From an uncultured Bacteroidales bacterium (lineage in GTDB: Bacteria > Bacteroidota > Bacteroidia > Bacteroidales > FEN-979): a stretch of 36,416 nucleotides of DNA. Below the pieces are notes generated by a model, which saw only the letters and a list, made by a program, of their open reading frames with translations, did no database searches and had not been told where the DNA came from. This document shows, in pieces, positions 5,881 to 15,130 of the stretch. The stretch spans positions 1-36,416 of the forward strand of contig CAIWXI010000045.1 of the NCBI GenBank assembly GCA_903916595.1. The letters are read 5' to 3'. The position numbers were made by a program, and so were the translations under genes. The first letter of the stretch is position 1, and each line of letters starts with the position of its first letter.

Positions 5881-7587
5881 TTGAAAAAGACTATACTGTT
5901 TCTAATCGTGCTAATGCTTGCGGGACTCGTTCAGCCGGGACTGAAAGCCCAGGATTTCCTGAGAAACTCTCAGATCACCGGGACTTTTCAGGCCGACGCC
6001 GCTTTATATCAGCCTGATGCAGCAATGGGGATTACTACCCAATCGCTAAACGGACAACCGATCAGGATGAACGGATACACCGAGGTGAACTATGAGTACA
6101 AGAACTTTTATGCCGGCATGAGGTTTGAGGCTTACCTTCCTCCACTTCTGGGTTATGACCCGGCATACCAGGGTTACGGCGTGCCTTATTGGTACGTTAA
6201 ATACAAAAACGATCTTCTGGAAATTACGGCTGGCAATTTTTATGAGCAGTTCGGCGAGGGGATGACTTTGAGAACATATCAGGAATGGACGCTCGGCTAT
6301 GATAATTCAATGAAGGGCCTCAGGGTGAAGTTTATGCCCTCCAAAGGCATCACTTTTACGGGAGTGTACGGAGTGCAGAGAACATTCTGGATTCCATATG
6401 AAAATAACAACAGGGGTATTGTCAAAGGCTTTGATGCCGATTTCAACCTCAACGATATGTTTAATGGGTTTTCCAATTCAAAATTTAAGATCACGGCCGG
6501 CGGAAGTTTCGTAAGCGACTATCAGGCCGGTAAAACCATGCCCTATTCAATAGATAACAAGACCTATGTGCTAAATCTGCCCGAAAACGTTGCCTGCTAC
6601 GGTGGCCGTTTGAATCTGAACTATGCCGGTTTTAATTTTTATACCGAATACGCCCACAAGATCAATGACCCGTCGAAAATGAATAGATACATTTACAGAC
6701 CGGGCGATGCAATTCTTTTGGACCTGTCGTATTCCAGGAAGAATCTTGGGATTGAGGTGAAATCAAAATGGATCGACAATTTCAGCTATAAGTCGAACCG
6801 GACTTATGCAATTAATGGCCTGGATATCAATTACCTCCCGGCCATCAACAAGGAACATACCTATGCCCTTGCAGCCATGTACCCCTATGCAACCCAAACT
6901 ACCGGTGAAGTCGGGATTGCTGGCAGCGTGGTGTATACTATTCCGAAGAACACAAAACTCGGGGGAAAGACAGGGATTACTTTTGAAGTTGATTTCTCTC
7001 AGGTGAATTCGATCAGAAAAACCCCCATCAACGATTCAACCTTCATCGGGCAGACCGGGACCCTGGGGTATAATACCAGCTTCTATTCCATTGGGAATGA
7101 TGTTTACTGGCAGGAAATTCAGGTAGATATTACCAAGAAATTCGGAAAAAAATTCAAGGGTATTTTTGAATATCTCTACCAGACCTACAATATAGCCGTG
7201 GTGCAGGGTCACTTGGGAGCTCCCACAGTTTACTCCCAGATCGGTATCGCCGACTTTACATACAATGTCAGTAAAAAATTATCGTTGCGCTGGGAACTCC
7301 AGGGTTTATGGACTAAGCAGGATAATGGAAACTGGGCTTCCGCCATGATGGAGATCACTGTTTCACCGAAATGGTTCTTTACCATCTCCGACCAGTATAA
7401 CTACGGAAATCCTGAGCCCGCTAAACAGCTTCAATATTACAATGTAGCCGCGGGCTTTGTTTATAATACCACACGCATTCAGCTTGCTTACGGCAGGCAA
7501 CGCGATGGTATCATCTGCGTGGGCGGGGTTTGCCGTTATGTGCCACAATCCAGCGGATTTACTCTTACCATCACCAGCAGTCTTTAA
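5881..7587 (+). CDS. DUF6029 family outer-membrane beta-barrel protein
   Basis: This encodes 568 residues. A signal peptide follows a TTG start (MKKTILFLIVLMLAG, then QPGLKAQ); the signal sequence begins exactly at this codon, and the next ATG would cut it in half. The mature part is rich in alternating aromatic/polar strands (YEYKNFYAGMRFEAYLPP, WYVKYKNDLLEITAGNFYEQ) and ends in strand-like FTLTITSSL, consistent with a large outer-membrane barrel. The segment GNFYEQFGEGMTLRTYQEW is characteristic of the family. No function is established. It follows TlpA by 18 bases and precedes an Omp28-like gene, a combination seen in other Bacteroidota. Confidence 0.82.
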   Translation: MKKTILFLIVLMLAGLVQPGLKAQDFLRNSQITGTFQADAALYQPDAAMGITTQSLNGQPIRMNGYTEVNYEYKNFYAGMRFEAYLPPLLGYDPAYQGYGVPYWYVKYKNDLLEITAGNFYEQFGEGMTLRTYQEWTLGYDNSMKGLRVKFMPSKGITFTGVYGVQRTFWIPYENNNRGIVKGFDADFNLNDMFNGFSNSKFKITAGGSFVSDYQAGKTMPYSIDNKTYVLNLPENVACYGGRLNLNYAGFNFYTEYAHKINDPSKMNRYIYRPGDAILLDLSYSRKNLGIEVKSKWIDNFSYKSNRTYAINGLDINYLPAINKEHTYALAAMYPYATQTTGEVGIAGSVVYTIPKNTKLGGKTGITFEVDFSQVNSIRKTPINDSTFIGQTGTLGYNTSFYSIGNDVYWQEIQVDITKKFGKKFKGIFEYLYQTYNIAVVQGHLGAPTVYSQIGIADFTYNVSKKLSLRWELQGLWTKQDNGNWASAMMEITVSPKWFFTISDQYNYGNPEPAKQLQYYNVAAGFVYNTTRIQLAYGRQRDGIICVGGVCRYVPQSSGFTLTITSSL

Positions 7588-7614
7588 TTTGATTTGAACG
7601 ATAAACAGAAGTTT

Positions 7615-8466
7615 ATGAAACTATTCAGAATATTTATCCCTGCATTATTAGTCTCTATCTGTATAATGACATCCTGCGACAAGCTGGAACCTCCCTATGC
7701 TACTGTAAAGACTGAATATGACACTGCCAATAAACCCTTTGTGTTGCTCGAAGAGTTCACGGGTCACAGGTGCAACAACTGTCCGCTGGCTACAATGCAG
7801 GCTCATCAGATCGTTTCATATTATAAAAACAAGGTCATACTTATGGCCATCCATGCCACCGACCTGGCCGATTCCAACGCGAAGTACACTCTCAACCTGA
7901 AGACGCCCATTGGAACTTTGTGGAGTCTGAATTATGGAATTTCGTACGTGCCCATGGGTCTCGTCAACAGGACCACTTATAATAATGTCTTTCCTGTGAG
8001 CCCTGATGACTGGGGCAAGGCTGTCGAACTCCAGCTTGCCAAGCCCATAAAGACATATCTGAAAACCGTAGCTTCAGTGAACAGCACCAAAGAGATCTCA
8101 GTATCAGGCAGCGTATTATTTAAAAAGGCATATGCTGCAGGAGCAAACATTGCATATTATATTTTGGAAGACAGCATTATCGGACTACAGTCCAACAAGG
8201 ATCCTGAGGCAGGAACAACGCCCGATATACAAAATTACGTTTACATGCACACCTTCAGGGGTTCGATGAACGGAGCTTATGGGGAACAGTTGACAACTGC
8301 AATAGAAGCCGATAAATGGTATGCCTTCACCAAGAAGTTTACAGTGGTCAATTCAGCCTGGAATACCAAACATCTCCTGCTTATCACCGTAATTCTTGAT
8401 CCCTCGGCAACCCAGTACGGGGAGGTTATCGGGGTAAGCGAAGCAGTAATCAAACCATCGAAATAA
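7615..8466 (+). CDS. Omp28-related lipoprotein with thioredoxin-like CxxC
   Basis: From the ATG at 7615 this encodes 283 residues. A TTG at 7594 is also in frame, but the ATG gives a clean lipoprotein signal (MKLFRIFIPALLVSICIMTS, then C21). The N-terminal domain reads FVLLEEFTGHRCNNCPLATM, a thioredoxin-like strand and CxxC (C53, C56) typical of the Omp28 family first described in Porphyromonas. The C-terminal half is beta-rich. It is probably anchored in the outer membrane and may exchange disulfides with the TlpA product two genes upstream. The gene ends 11 bases before the convergent C25 peptidase gene. Confidence 0.88.
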   Translation: MKLFRIFIPALLVSICIMTSCDKLEPPYATVKTEYDTANKPFVLLEEFTGHRCNNCPLATMQAHQIVSYYKNKVILMAIHATDLADSNAKYTLNLKTPIGTLWSLNYGISYVPMGLVNRTTYNNVFPVSPDDWGKAVELQLAKPIKTYLKTVASVNSTKEISVSGSVLFKKAYAAGANIAYYILEDSIIGLQSNKDPEAGTTPDIQNYVYMHTFRGSMNGAYGEQLTTAIEADKWYAFTKKFTVVNSAWNTKHLLLITVILDPSATQYGEVIGVSEAVIKPSK

Positions 8467-8477
8467 ACAGAGATTCT

Positions 8478-11400
8478 TTATCTGCTCAAAATTATTTTTC
8501 GGATTTCAGTCCAGTTTTCAGCCTGAATCCTGCAAAAATACATGCCGGGACTCAAACGTGAAGCGTCGATAGTGACGGTTTGTCTTCCGCCTCGCGGTAA
8601 AATATTCTGACTCGTAACCATCACGTTGTTTCCGTAGGTGTCGTATACATTAACGATAACCGATCCCTGTTTCTCAGCATCAAATGCAACAGTAAATTTA
8701 TCGCTGAATGGGTTGGGATATACCGCCACGGAATTGCCAGATAAACCTGAACCTATACCTACGGGATAATACATGATAGTATTTGAGGGAAGGGAAGAGC
8801 AAAGGCTGCCGGGATCAGTGTTTATGTCGGTATAATTGCCATAGGCCGAAAGCTGACAGGTCTGTGAGTTTGCGCCGGCGATTGCATTTCCGTTCAGATA
8901 CCACTGATTTCCTGAGCTCAGATTCGACTCCAGCTGGCTTCCGTTCAATGAAATTACAGGTGCTGTCGGAACAGGGGCCAGGGTCACCGGGATAGCAGAT
9001 GAGCTAAGGCTGGTGGAACCGTCGGAAACGGTCACGGTATAACTTATATCCGATCCTGGCACTGAAACAGGAAACTGTTTGGTGGGGTCGTCGAGATATG
9101 TAGAAGGAGTCCATTGGTAGGTATAGGTTCCGCTTCCTCCGCTGGGAATCGCTGCCAGCTGGGATAAGCCGCCCTGGCAGACAGTGGAAGGGAAGGCGTT
9201 AGCCTGAAAGCTAAGGGGACCGCCCACACAGCTTACCATTGATTTCCATCCGGCCGTGTTGACTGTAGCATTTGAGCGGAAGAGGAAGGTGAGAGCTCCC
9301 GAAGAAGAAGTAGCCATCAGGCTGTCGGGAATCGTAGTTCCGCAGTACATGCCCAGCAAAGGATCAGAGATGGATGTTCCGTCAAATACATTGAAATAGT
9401 CTTTGTTGCAGGATGCAGCAGTTTCGACGTTGAAAGAATAGAATTTGACTTTCATGGTCGCTCCGGGTGTTGCGGGATTGAATGTAAGAGTAAAGTTCTC
9501 GTAATTGGAATAATTCATCAGAGGTCCACCCGAATCATAAAACCAGCTTCCGCAGGTGGTTTCCGTGCCGGTGTGCATGTTTGATACAGGCATCTGGCCA
9601 ATCTCCAGAGTACAGGCTTTGGTAAGGATATACTGGCTGCTCAGGCCGGTAGTTCCTGAATAATCCAGAATCACATTGGTCCCAATGGGTGTGATGCCAT
9701 TCACCGATACATTGAAATTCGCATAGGAAGCGCTGAGTGATGGAACGTCCCCAAGATAGATGTCATGATTGTTTACAAGGATGTAGGGTGTGCTCTGGGA
9801 ATTGACCAGCAGATGTGCAATAGTGTTTACTGCAACAGCATGACCGCTGTTCATGATAGTGAATTTAAGAGTAGCTGTTTCGCCCGGATCCAGCACCCCG
9901 TTGTTGTTCCCGCCTGGAGCAGGATCCAGAACCTGGATAGCTGTTACATTCATTACCGGGGCATTCAGTGTGATGTCAAGATCCTGGGTCCAGGAATGTG
10001 AACCGTCGCTGAGTGCAAGGTTGCAAGTCACCTGAGCCTGGTCTGTAACATTGTCTTTTACATGCATGGTAAACGCGTTACTGCCTGTTATACTACCCCC
10101 AACAGGTACCGGGCCAAAATTAAATGTGGGTTGTGTTATAACAACATTGGTATCGGCTGTGCTTAGTGTTCCTGTAACATCAGCCGATTCCATAACTCCA
10201 AGATTGTTCAGGGTCACAGTGAGTCCGACCGATTCATTGTAATCGGCCTGGTGATTGTTATTTCCTCCAACAGAGTCATTAATGGAATAGCCACCCAGCG
10301 TAATATAGGGCCCCTCGGCCGGAATAAACTGTACGCTGTCGATAATCGGCTTACGGTTCTGCCTGGTGATGATCAGCCGTGCGTAACACGGTCCCTGAAC
10401 GGCCGGGAAAGAAAGTGCGGCAATACCTGTGGAATCAACAAAACGGGCATCCATAAGGGTAGTGTCGTTAAGCGATAAAGACACGTACGACAAAGGCTCT
10501 GTCGTAACATTTAATGTGGTCATAGTGAGCAGCCTTACATGCTCGAAAGTAGCCTGTAACGCTGAAGGAATGGAATAGTACACGCAAAGCGAGGGGTCTC
10601 CCATCAGGCAGTATGTTTCCCAGTAATATAATTTCATACCTGAACTGGATTCTTCCACTGCATAATCGCCTCCCTGGACCATCTGGCCCATCGTGACAAA
10701 ATAGTTTGAGAGCGATTCTCCGTGGTCATGGAAAGTCTTGTCGTACGAACCCAGATGTGCCGGGTTATAAGGCGGTCCGGCGGCAATAATCGATTTGTAC
10801 CCGCAGCCCCACCAGTAATCCTCATCCCAATACGAATAATCGGAACAGCCGATATAACCCAGGGCGCCTTTATTGGCAACCCGGGTAATCTCTTTTGCAA
10901 AACAGCTTACGCTAAAGTTGGAGGCTTTGCAGCAGTTGCCTATCATCAGCGGGTATTTATGGGCATTCTGCAGGGCAGGAATGTCGGAGATCGAAAAGGA
11001 AGGATCAGCCCATCCCGATTCACTGCCGTGAGCGGTATAGTTCGCATAACCAACTCCATTGGAGACATTCGTGCGTATATTCTGTGCGTAATTAGCCCCA
11101 CCCGGCTCTGGCTGAAGGTAGGTGTGGGATGACAGATTGTGAGAGGCGTTGAAATAATTGATGGTTCCATAGTTGATCTGGCCGTTACCATAGGTAGGGC
11201 CATTTGTCGGATCGGCTCCGGCAACCATTACACATTCACCCAGAAAAGCATCCGATGGCATCGCGTATTGCTCATATTCGAGGGCTTTGTCGATGTATGC
11301 ATTCAGCTGGGCGTCGTTCTGGGCAGCAAATCGTCCGTAAGTGACTTCCGGCATATGGTCGTTCGTGTAATCGCAGTAATATAAGTCTGATGGATGACCC

Positions 11401-12380
11401 CCTGTGCTCCATGCCGGGATCTGCGCTACATCGCCTACGAACAAAACAAAACTCGGGGCATTATAGCCTGATGGCGGATTGTTGTAGAGATTCTGAAGGT
11501 ACGCCTTTATAGAGGCAGTAGTTGTTCCCACAACCGGATTATCGGTATATCCTGCAATGACTTTAAAGCCTTTGCGGGTTTTCCACGCGATAAAACGTTT
11601 CAATGTATTCTTGAAGGAAGAATGGGCAACGATTACAAAGGTGGCAGGGGAGGAGGTGATAAGTGAACCTGCCGACTTCGTGGCATTCGGAATTCTGCTG
11701 TATAAAGCCTGGTACCAGGGCGATGAATATTTTTCGAGAAGCTTTTGAGTGGCCTGAAGATCAGGATGGGTAAATACTATCGTGGCTTCAATATGATCAT
11801 ATACCCGAAGAACTCCCGTTACGGGATTATACTGAACCGGCGAGATGTCGAGCCTCGCGAGAACTACAGCTCTCATGGTTCCAACATGAGTCACATTCAC
11901 TAATGGGGCGTCGGTAAACCTGTTTTGCTGGTAAGCCTGGCTGCTTATCACAAAGGGAATTTCATCAGGGTTGGTGATCTGCTTCGAAAGAGGTGCCTGA
12001 GCCGGAATGAGGGCGGTAGCAATACCAAGGTCGCTGAGCAGGTAATCCCTGAAATGAGAATTGGTTATGCTGATATCATAGCCGGCATCAACCGGAACCT
12101 GGATCAGCTTGTGATACACCGGTAGTTTTGGAACCCCCAGATTGTTGGTAAATCCATACCCTTCTGAAGAAAGTTCAGCGAAAGACCCGAGTTTGGTTTG
12201 TACATCGCGGAAGTTAAGTGTGCTTACGTCCACGTTCACCGTCAGTGACTGAAAGGCCGCCGAAGTGAAATTTACACTGTTGCTGCCCGGTTTAATGTCG
12301 ATGCTGCCAGCCAGCATCACAGCAGAAAACTGCAAAAAAATCAGCATGAGAATGAGCCTGATCAAATGTTTAGGTGTCAT
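8478..12380 (-). CDS. Gingipain-like C25 cysteine peptidase with CUB-like domain and T9SS sorting domain
   Basis: This encodes 1300 residues with a signal peptide (about 1-24) and a gingipain propeptide-like region (about 40-205, containing GVPKLPVYHKLIQVPVD). The C25 caspase-like domain spans about 245-600. Its catalytic His is H451 in NYTAHGSESGW, and the Cys is most likely C483 in IGNCCKASNF. Ig-like/CARDB-like beta domains follow (about 690-925), then a CUB-like domain (about 943-1051, CGSWFYDSGG through FLFRSNATV) and a PKD/Ig-like module (about 1065-1135). The T9SS type A sorting domain is at the end (VYPNPFSDKF from 1220; SPGMYFCRI). It should be exported by T9SS and attached to the surface or released. 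Substrate specificity cannot be read. It lies 35 bases downstream of the FtsX-type gene on the same strand. Confidence 0.93.
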   Translation of the reverse strand: MTPKHLIRLILMLIFLQFSAVMLAGSIDIKPGSNSVNFTSAAFQSLTVNVDVSTLNFRDVQTKLGSFAELSSEGYGFTNNLGVPKLPVYHKLIQVPVDAGYDISITNSHFRDYLLSDLGIATALIPAQAPLSKQITNPDEIPFVISSQAYQQNRFTDAPLVNVTHVGTMRAVVLARLDISPVQYNPVTGVLRVYDHIEATIVFTHPDLQATQKLLEKYSSPWYQALYSRIPNATKSAGSLITSSPATFVIVAHSSFKNTLKRFIAWKTRKGFKVIAGYTDNPVVGTTTASIKAYLQNLYNNPPSGYNAPSFVLFVGDVAQIPAWSTGGHPSDLYYCDYTNDHMPEVTYGRFAAQNDAQLNAYIDKALEYEQYAMPSDAFLGECVMVAGADPTNGPTYGNGQINYGTINYFNASHNLSSHTYLQPEPGGANYAQNIRTNVSNGVGYANYTAHGSESGWADPSFSISDIPALQNAHKYPLMIGNCCKASNFSVSCFAKEITRVANKGALGYIGCSDYSYWDEDYWWGCGYKSIIAAGPPYNPAHLGSYDKTFHDHGESLSNYFVTMGQMVQGGDYAVEESSSGMKLYYWETYCLMGDPSLCVYYSIPSALQATFEHVRLLTMTTLNVTTEPLSYVSLSLNDTTLMDARFVDSTGIAALSFPAVQGPCYARLIITRQNRKPIIDSVQFIPAEGPYITLGGYSINDSVGGNNNHQADYNESVGLTVTLNNLGVMESADVTGTLSTADTNVVITQPTFNFGPVPVGGSITGSNAFTMHVKDNVTDQAQVTCNLALSDGSHSWTQDLDITLNAPVMNVTAIQVLDPAPGGNNNGVLDPGETATLKFTIMNSGHAVAVNTIAHLLVNSQSTPYILVNNHDIYLGDVPSLSASYANFNVSVNGITPIGTNVILDYSGTTGLSSQYILTKACTLEIGQMPVSNMHTGTETTCGSWFYDSGGPLMNYSNYENFTLTFNPATPGATMKVKFYSFNVETAASCNKDYFNVFDGTSISDPLLGMYCGTTIPDSLMATSSSGALTFLFRSNATVNTAGWKSMVSCVGGPLSFQANAFPSTVCQGGLSQLAAIPSGGSGTYTYQWTPSTYLDDPTKQFPVSVPGSDISYTVTVSDGSTSLSSSAIPVTLAPVPTAPVISLNGSQLESNLSSGNQWYLNGNAIAGANSQTCQLSAYGNYTDINTDPGSLCSSLPSNTIMYYPVGIGSGLSGNSVAVYPNPFSDKFTVAFDAEKQGSVIVNVYDTYGNNVMVTSQNILPRGGRQTVTIDASRLSPGMYFCRIQAENWTEIRKIILSR

Positions 12381-12415
12381 ATGTGGGTAGGTTAGGAATC
12401 ATGTTGCTGTATAGA

Positions 12416-13651
12416 CTATTCCGGGCGCATCATGGTTGCATCAACTTTCCGGATATTATACACCGGATACCAAGCGGCAAAGAAGCCAATAGCCATAACA
12501 ATTACAAAGATAATTATAAAATCAAGCGGAATCATACGCACCGGATAAGTATTTACAACAAATGTACTGTCGATGTCTCCCAGTCTTACAAGGCCAAAAC
12601 GAATCTGTGCCCAGCAGATACCCCCGCCTATTATCAACCCGGCCAGAGCTCCGCTAAATGAGATCAGCAGGCCCTCGATCAGAAAAATATGCTGCACAAG
12701 CGTTTTTGTGGCGCCAAGGCTTTGCAGCACGGCAATGTCTTTCTTCTTCTCAAGGATAAGCATCGAGATCGAAGCCGTTACGTTGAAAGTAGCTATAAGC
12801 AGTATAAACGCCAGTATCATCACAATAGCCCATTTCTCGGTACGGAAGATCTTGTAAATAATTTCCTGCTGTTCATAGCGGTTCTTAACCCTGAATTTAT
12901 CCCCCGCGGTTTCCATCAGGGCCTGTTGGACTTTCGCGGGGTCAGCTGTTTTGTCAAGCCCTATCTCAACCGAGGTAAGTTCATCATGGTACCCAAGAAT
13001 CTGCTTCATGAAGCGTAGAGGCAGCAATACATATTTCACATCAAAATCGGTCTGAATAGAGAACGTGCCTGAGGGAAATATTGAAGCGGTGCTGAAGGCA
13101 TTGTCGAATACATTCGAAAAATCAGCATCCCGCCGGGCCACGTATATTGTGATAGGATTTTTAAAATCATTCAGGTTGGCCCCCAAATAATCTGCGATTC
13201 CGTAACCCAGAACCGCGTAATTCATATCCCCCTCCTCCAGAATAAAATGCCCGGCCGCCATCATGGTATCGATGCCGCACATCTTCCCAAAATCGCGGCT
13301 CACCCCTTTGAGCGTTACAATAGATTGCTTGTCGAGGTATTTCATCAGGGCATTCTCCTCCACTACCTCGGTGACGTATTTTACACCCTTTATTTTTTTT
13401 ATACGGCTGATGTCGAGTTCCCCGGAACTGAAGGTTTTTCCCTTCTTCAGGGTGATGGCCATATCGGGGTTGAATGAGTTGAACAGAGATTCCGACAATC
13501 GGGCGAAGCCATTGAATACCGACAGAACGATCACCAGGGCAGCGGTCACAATCATCACACCAATTCCCGATATCATCGAAATGATATTGATGATGTTATG
13601 TGACTTCCGTGAGAAGAGATAACGACGCGCTATGAATAAAGGGAAATTCAT
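12416..13651 (-). CDS. FtsX-like ABC transporter permease, LolC/LolE type
   Basis: This encodes 411 residues. The N-terminus FIARRYLFSRKSHNIINIIS and a first membrane helix (about 26-48) are typical of LolC/E lipoprotein-release permeases. A large periplasmic MacB-like domain follows (about 50-270). Three C-terminal helices lie near 272-300, 318-345 and 372-398, with LILEKKKDIAVLQSLGATK between the first two. The family moves lipoproteins from the inner membrane toward the outer membrane with a LolD ATPase. No LolD gene lies beside it, so the ATPase must be elsewhere. In many Bacteroidota a gene of this type sits next to rbfA; here a methyltransferase and a repeat array lie between. Confidence 0.88.
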   Translation of the reverse strand: MNFPLFIARRYLFSRKSHNIINIISMISGIGVMIVTAALVIVLSVFNGFARLSESLFNSFNPDMAITLKKGKTFSSGELDISRIKKIKGVKYVTEVVEENALMKYLDKQSIVTLKGVSRDFGKMCGIDTMMAAGHFILEEGDMNYAVLGYGIADYLGANLNDFKNPITIYVARRDADFSNVFDNAFSTASIFPSGTFSIQTDFDVKYVLLPLRFMKQILGYHDELTSVEIGLDKTADPAKVQQALMETAGDKFRVKNRYEQQEIIYKIFRTEKWAIVMILAFILLIATFNVTASISMLILEKKKDIAVLQSLGATKTLVQHIFLIEGLLISFSGALAGLIIGGGICWAQIRFGLVRLGDIDSTFVVNTYPVRMIPLDFIIIFVIVMAIGFFAAWYPVYNIRKVDATMMRPE

Positions 13652-13667
13652 TTAAATTTCATGTTAT

Positions 13668-13781
13668 GGCTCGCAGCTTTACATCGCCGCTACGGTGTCG
13701 CTTATCGCTCGCATCTTCACACCGCCGCTAAGGTGTCGCTTCTCGCTCGCATCTTCACACCGCCGCTACGGTGTCGCTGCG
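13668..13781. repeat. Three tandem copies of a 38-bp REP-like unit
   Basis: The units run 13668-13705, 13706-13743 and 13744-13781. Copies two and three are nearly identical; copy one has several changes. Each contains a small hairpin, with ACACCG and CGGTGT arms around CCGCTA in the best copy. The array lies between the methyltransferase and the permease gene. There are no spacers, so it is not CRISPR. Confidence 0.7.
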
Positions 13782-13856
13782 CTCCACCTGAGGCGGCTTG
13801 TGTGAAATGCTCACTAAACTCCACCTGAGGCGTCCTTTGTGAAATGCTCACTGATA
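13782..13856. repeat. Two diverged, inverted copies of the REP-like unit
   Basis: The units start at 13782 (37 bases) and 13819 and share CTCCACCTGAGGCG and TGTGAAATGCTCACT. Compared with the reverse complement of the preceding 38-bp units they align along CACCT, GCGGC, GTGTGAA and ATGC, so the whole locus is three forward and two inverted members of one family. Confidence 0.5.
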
Positions 13857-13862
13857 ATATTC

Positions 13863-13901
13863 ATTCGATATTCAATGTTCTTGTTCAATATTCGATATTC
13901 A
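13863..13901. repeat. AT-rich microrepeat ATTCGATATTCA
   Basis: The 12-mer occurs at 13863-13874 and 13890-13901, with the related TTCAATGTTCTTGTTCAATA between. The second copy contains the stop codon of the methyltransferase gene. Confidence 0.5.
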
Positions 13902-14717
13902 GTCCTTATACGCCCTCACCAACAGTCCTGTTCCGCTGCTATGGGTAGTGTGAAGATCGATACAATTAAATATCAGCGCAAACGGGAATGTGATCAGGTA
14001 ATAAAATGGCAGTATAATGAAAAACAATTTGCTCGCGTTCAGCATCAGGATGGGGTATTTCATCGAAAGTTTCCAGCCAAGCTGACCGGGTTTCCCATAA
14101 GTATACCGGGCTTCGGTACGGCTGAAACCTGCTTTCTTCAGTTTTTCCTGGATATCGCTGATGTTATACCCGTCGCGGACATGCTCGTCGATAAATGATT
14201 CCCCATCATCATGGTCGTGAACGTCGGATCCACCCTGGTCTGAAGGTGTTGAGACCAGCAGCATCCCGCTCGGTTTGAGTGAGTCGTAGAAGTTTGAAAA
14301 TACTTTCTCGTCCTCGGCAATATGTTCCATCACATCCACCGAAAGGATAAGATCAAACGAATCATTTTTTCTGAAAACTGTGAGGTCGGCTTTCTCAAAG
14401 ACCACGTTTGCCCTCTTGATATTGCCGAAAAAAGCATTGCAGTCGGCGATCTGCTCATCTTTAACGTCAACAGCAAGAATGTTACTCTTGAGTTTGAGTT
14501 TCGACATGAACCATGTATACTGCCCGAACCCTGATCCTGCATCCAGTATCCTGTATCCTGCTTTGCCTGATTGCAGCCTAGCCCAACAATTCAGGTCTTT
14601 CCTCACATGCCATGATCGTAGCAATAAAACATCGAGCAGGTTATAGAAAATTTTACGGAGAAAAGGGCTTGTGTTGAACACCCTGCCCAGGGAACGTTTG
14701 ATGGGATCGTACTGCAT
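13899..14717 (-). CDS. Class I SAM-dependent methyltransferase, membrane-associated C-terminus
   Basis: This encodes 272 residues. Motif I of the Rossmann methyltransferase fold is ILDAGSGFGQ (about 57-66), followed by the acidic strand-2 residue in ILAVDVKDEQ and the strand-4 motif FDLILSVDVMEHIAEDE. A His/Asp-rich stretch (GGSDVHDHDDGESFIDEHVR) follows. Near the C-terminus a hydrophobic segment (LFFIILPFYYLITFPFALIF) may insert in or bind the membrane. The substrate is unknown; a lipid, quinone or surface-glycan target would fit the membrane segment but is inference. The gene starts 7 bases after rbfA and is likely co-transcribed with it. Confidence 0.85.
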   Translation of the reverse strand: MQYDPIKRSLGRVFNTSPFLRKIFYNLLDVLLLRSWHVRKDLNCWARLQSGKAGYRILDAGSGFGQYTWFMSKLKLKSNILAVDVKDEQIADCNAFFGNIKRANVVFEKADLTVFRKNDSFDLILSVDVMEHIAEDEKVFSNFYDSLKPSGMLLVSTPSDQGGSDVHDHDDGESFIDEHVRDGYNISDIQEKLKKAGFSRTEARYTYGKPGQLGWKLSMKYPILMLNASKLFFIILPFYYLITFPFALIFNCIDLHTTHSSGTGLLVRAYKD

Positions 14718-14724
14718 GAAACGA

Positions 14725-15063
14725 TCAGGATTTCAGGAGGGTGTCAATTTTTTCGATATAATCGAGGGAGTCGTCTTCAAAAAACTGAAGATCGGGGATC
14801 ACCCGAAGATTGTTCCGCAGCCCCTGCCCCAAATGGTATCTGAGATCCCTGGTGTGCTGTCTGACCAGAGCCAGCAGCACATCTTTATCCTTGGTTCCGA
14901 AAAGGCTGAGGTAAATTTTTGCCAGTGAAAGGTCTTTGGTCACAGTGACTTTGGTGACTGTGATAAAAGCTCCCCCGAAAAGGCCCTTGCCCTCACGCAG
15001 AATAGCGTTGCCCAGCTCTTTCTGGATCATACGGGAGATTTTTTGTTGTCGCATGCTTTCCAT
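14725..15063 (-). CDS. rbfA: 30S ribosome-binding factor A
   Basis: This encodes 112 residues starting MESMRQQKISRMIQKELGN, the usual N-terminus of RbfA in this phylum. The KH-like domain continues through FITVTKVTVTKDLSLAKIYL and the conserved RNNLRVIPDLQFFEDDSLDY segment. RbfA acts in late maturation of the 30S subunit near the 5' end of 16S rRNA. The frame is open further upstream to 15087, but the start at 15063 fits both the family and a -7 box only four bases away. That spacing implies an almost leaderless mRNA. It is the first gene of the minus-strand run rbfA, methyltransferase, permease, peptidase. Confidence 0.92.
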   Translation of the reverse strand: MESMRQQKISRMIQKELGNAILREGKGLFGGAFITVTKVTVTKDLSLAKIYLSLFGTKDKDVLLALVRQHTRDLRYHLGQGLRNNLRVIPDLQFFEDDSLDYIEKIDTLLKS

Positions 15064-15067
15064 GGAG

Positions 15068-15075
15068 CAAAGATA
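15068..15075 (-). promoter_or_regulatory. Candidate -7 box for rbfA
   Basis: On the minus strand this reads TATCTTTG, an exact TAnnTTTG match. Only four bases separate it from the rbfA ATG, so transcription would begin at or next to the start codon. Confidence 0.5.
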
Positions 15076-15114
15076 CAGAAAAAGCATGAACGTGATCCGT
15101 CATCCGCCATCTGT

Positions 15115-15130
15115 TATCAGATATCAGATA
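15115..15130. repeat. Microrepeat TATCAGA
   Basis: Two units of TATCAGA followed by TA are present. The repeat contains the stop codon of the PNGase F-like gene (15124-15126). The same heptamer repeat occurs at 23008-23027. Confidence 0.5.

Noticed and set aside
13668-13856. The 38-bp units as a CRISPR array
   Set aside because: The units directly abut one another with no unique spacers, include inverted members, and no cas gene is nearby.
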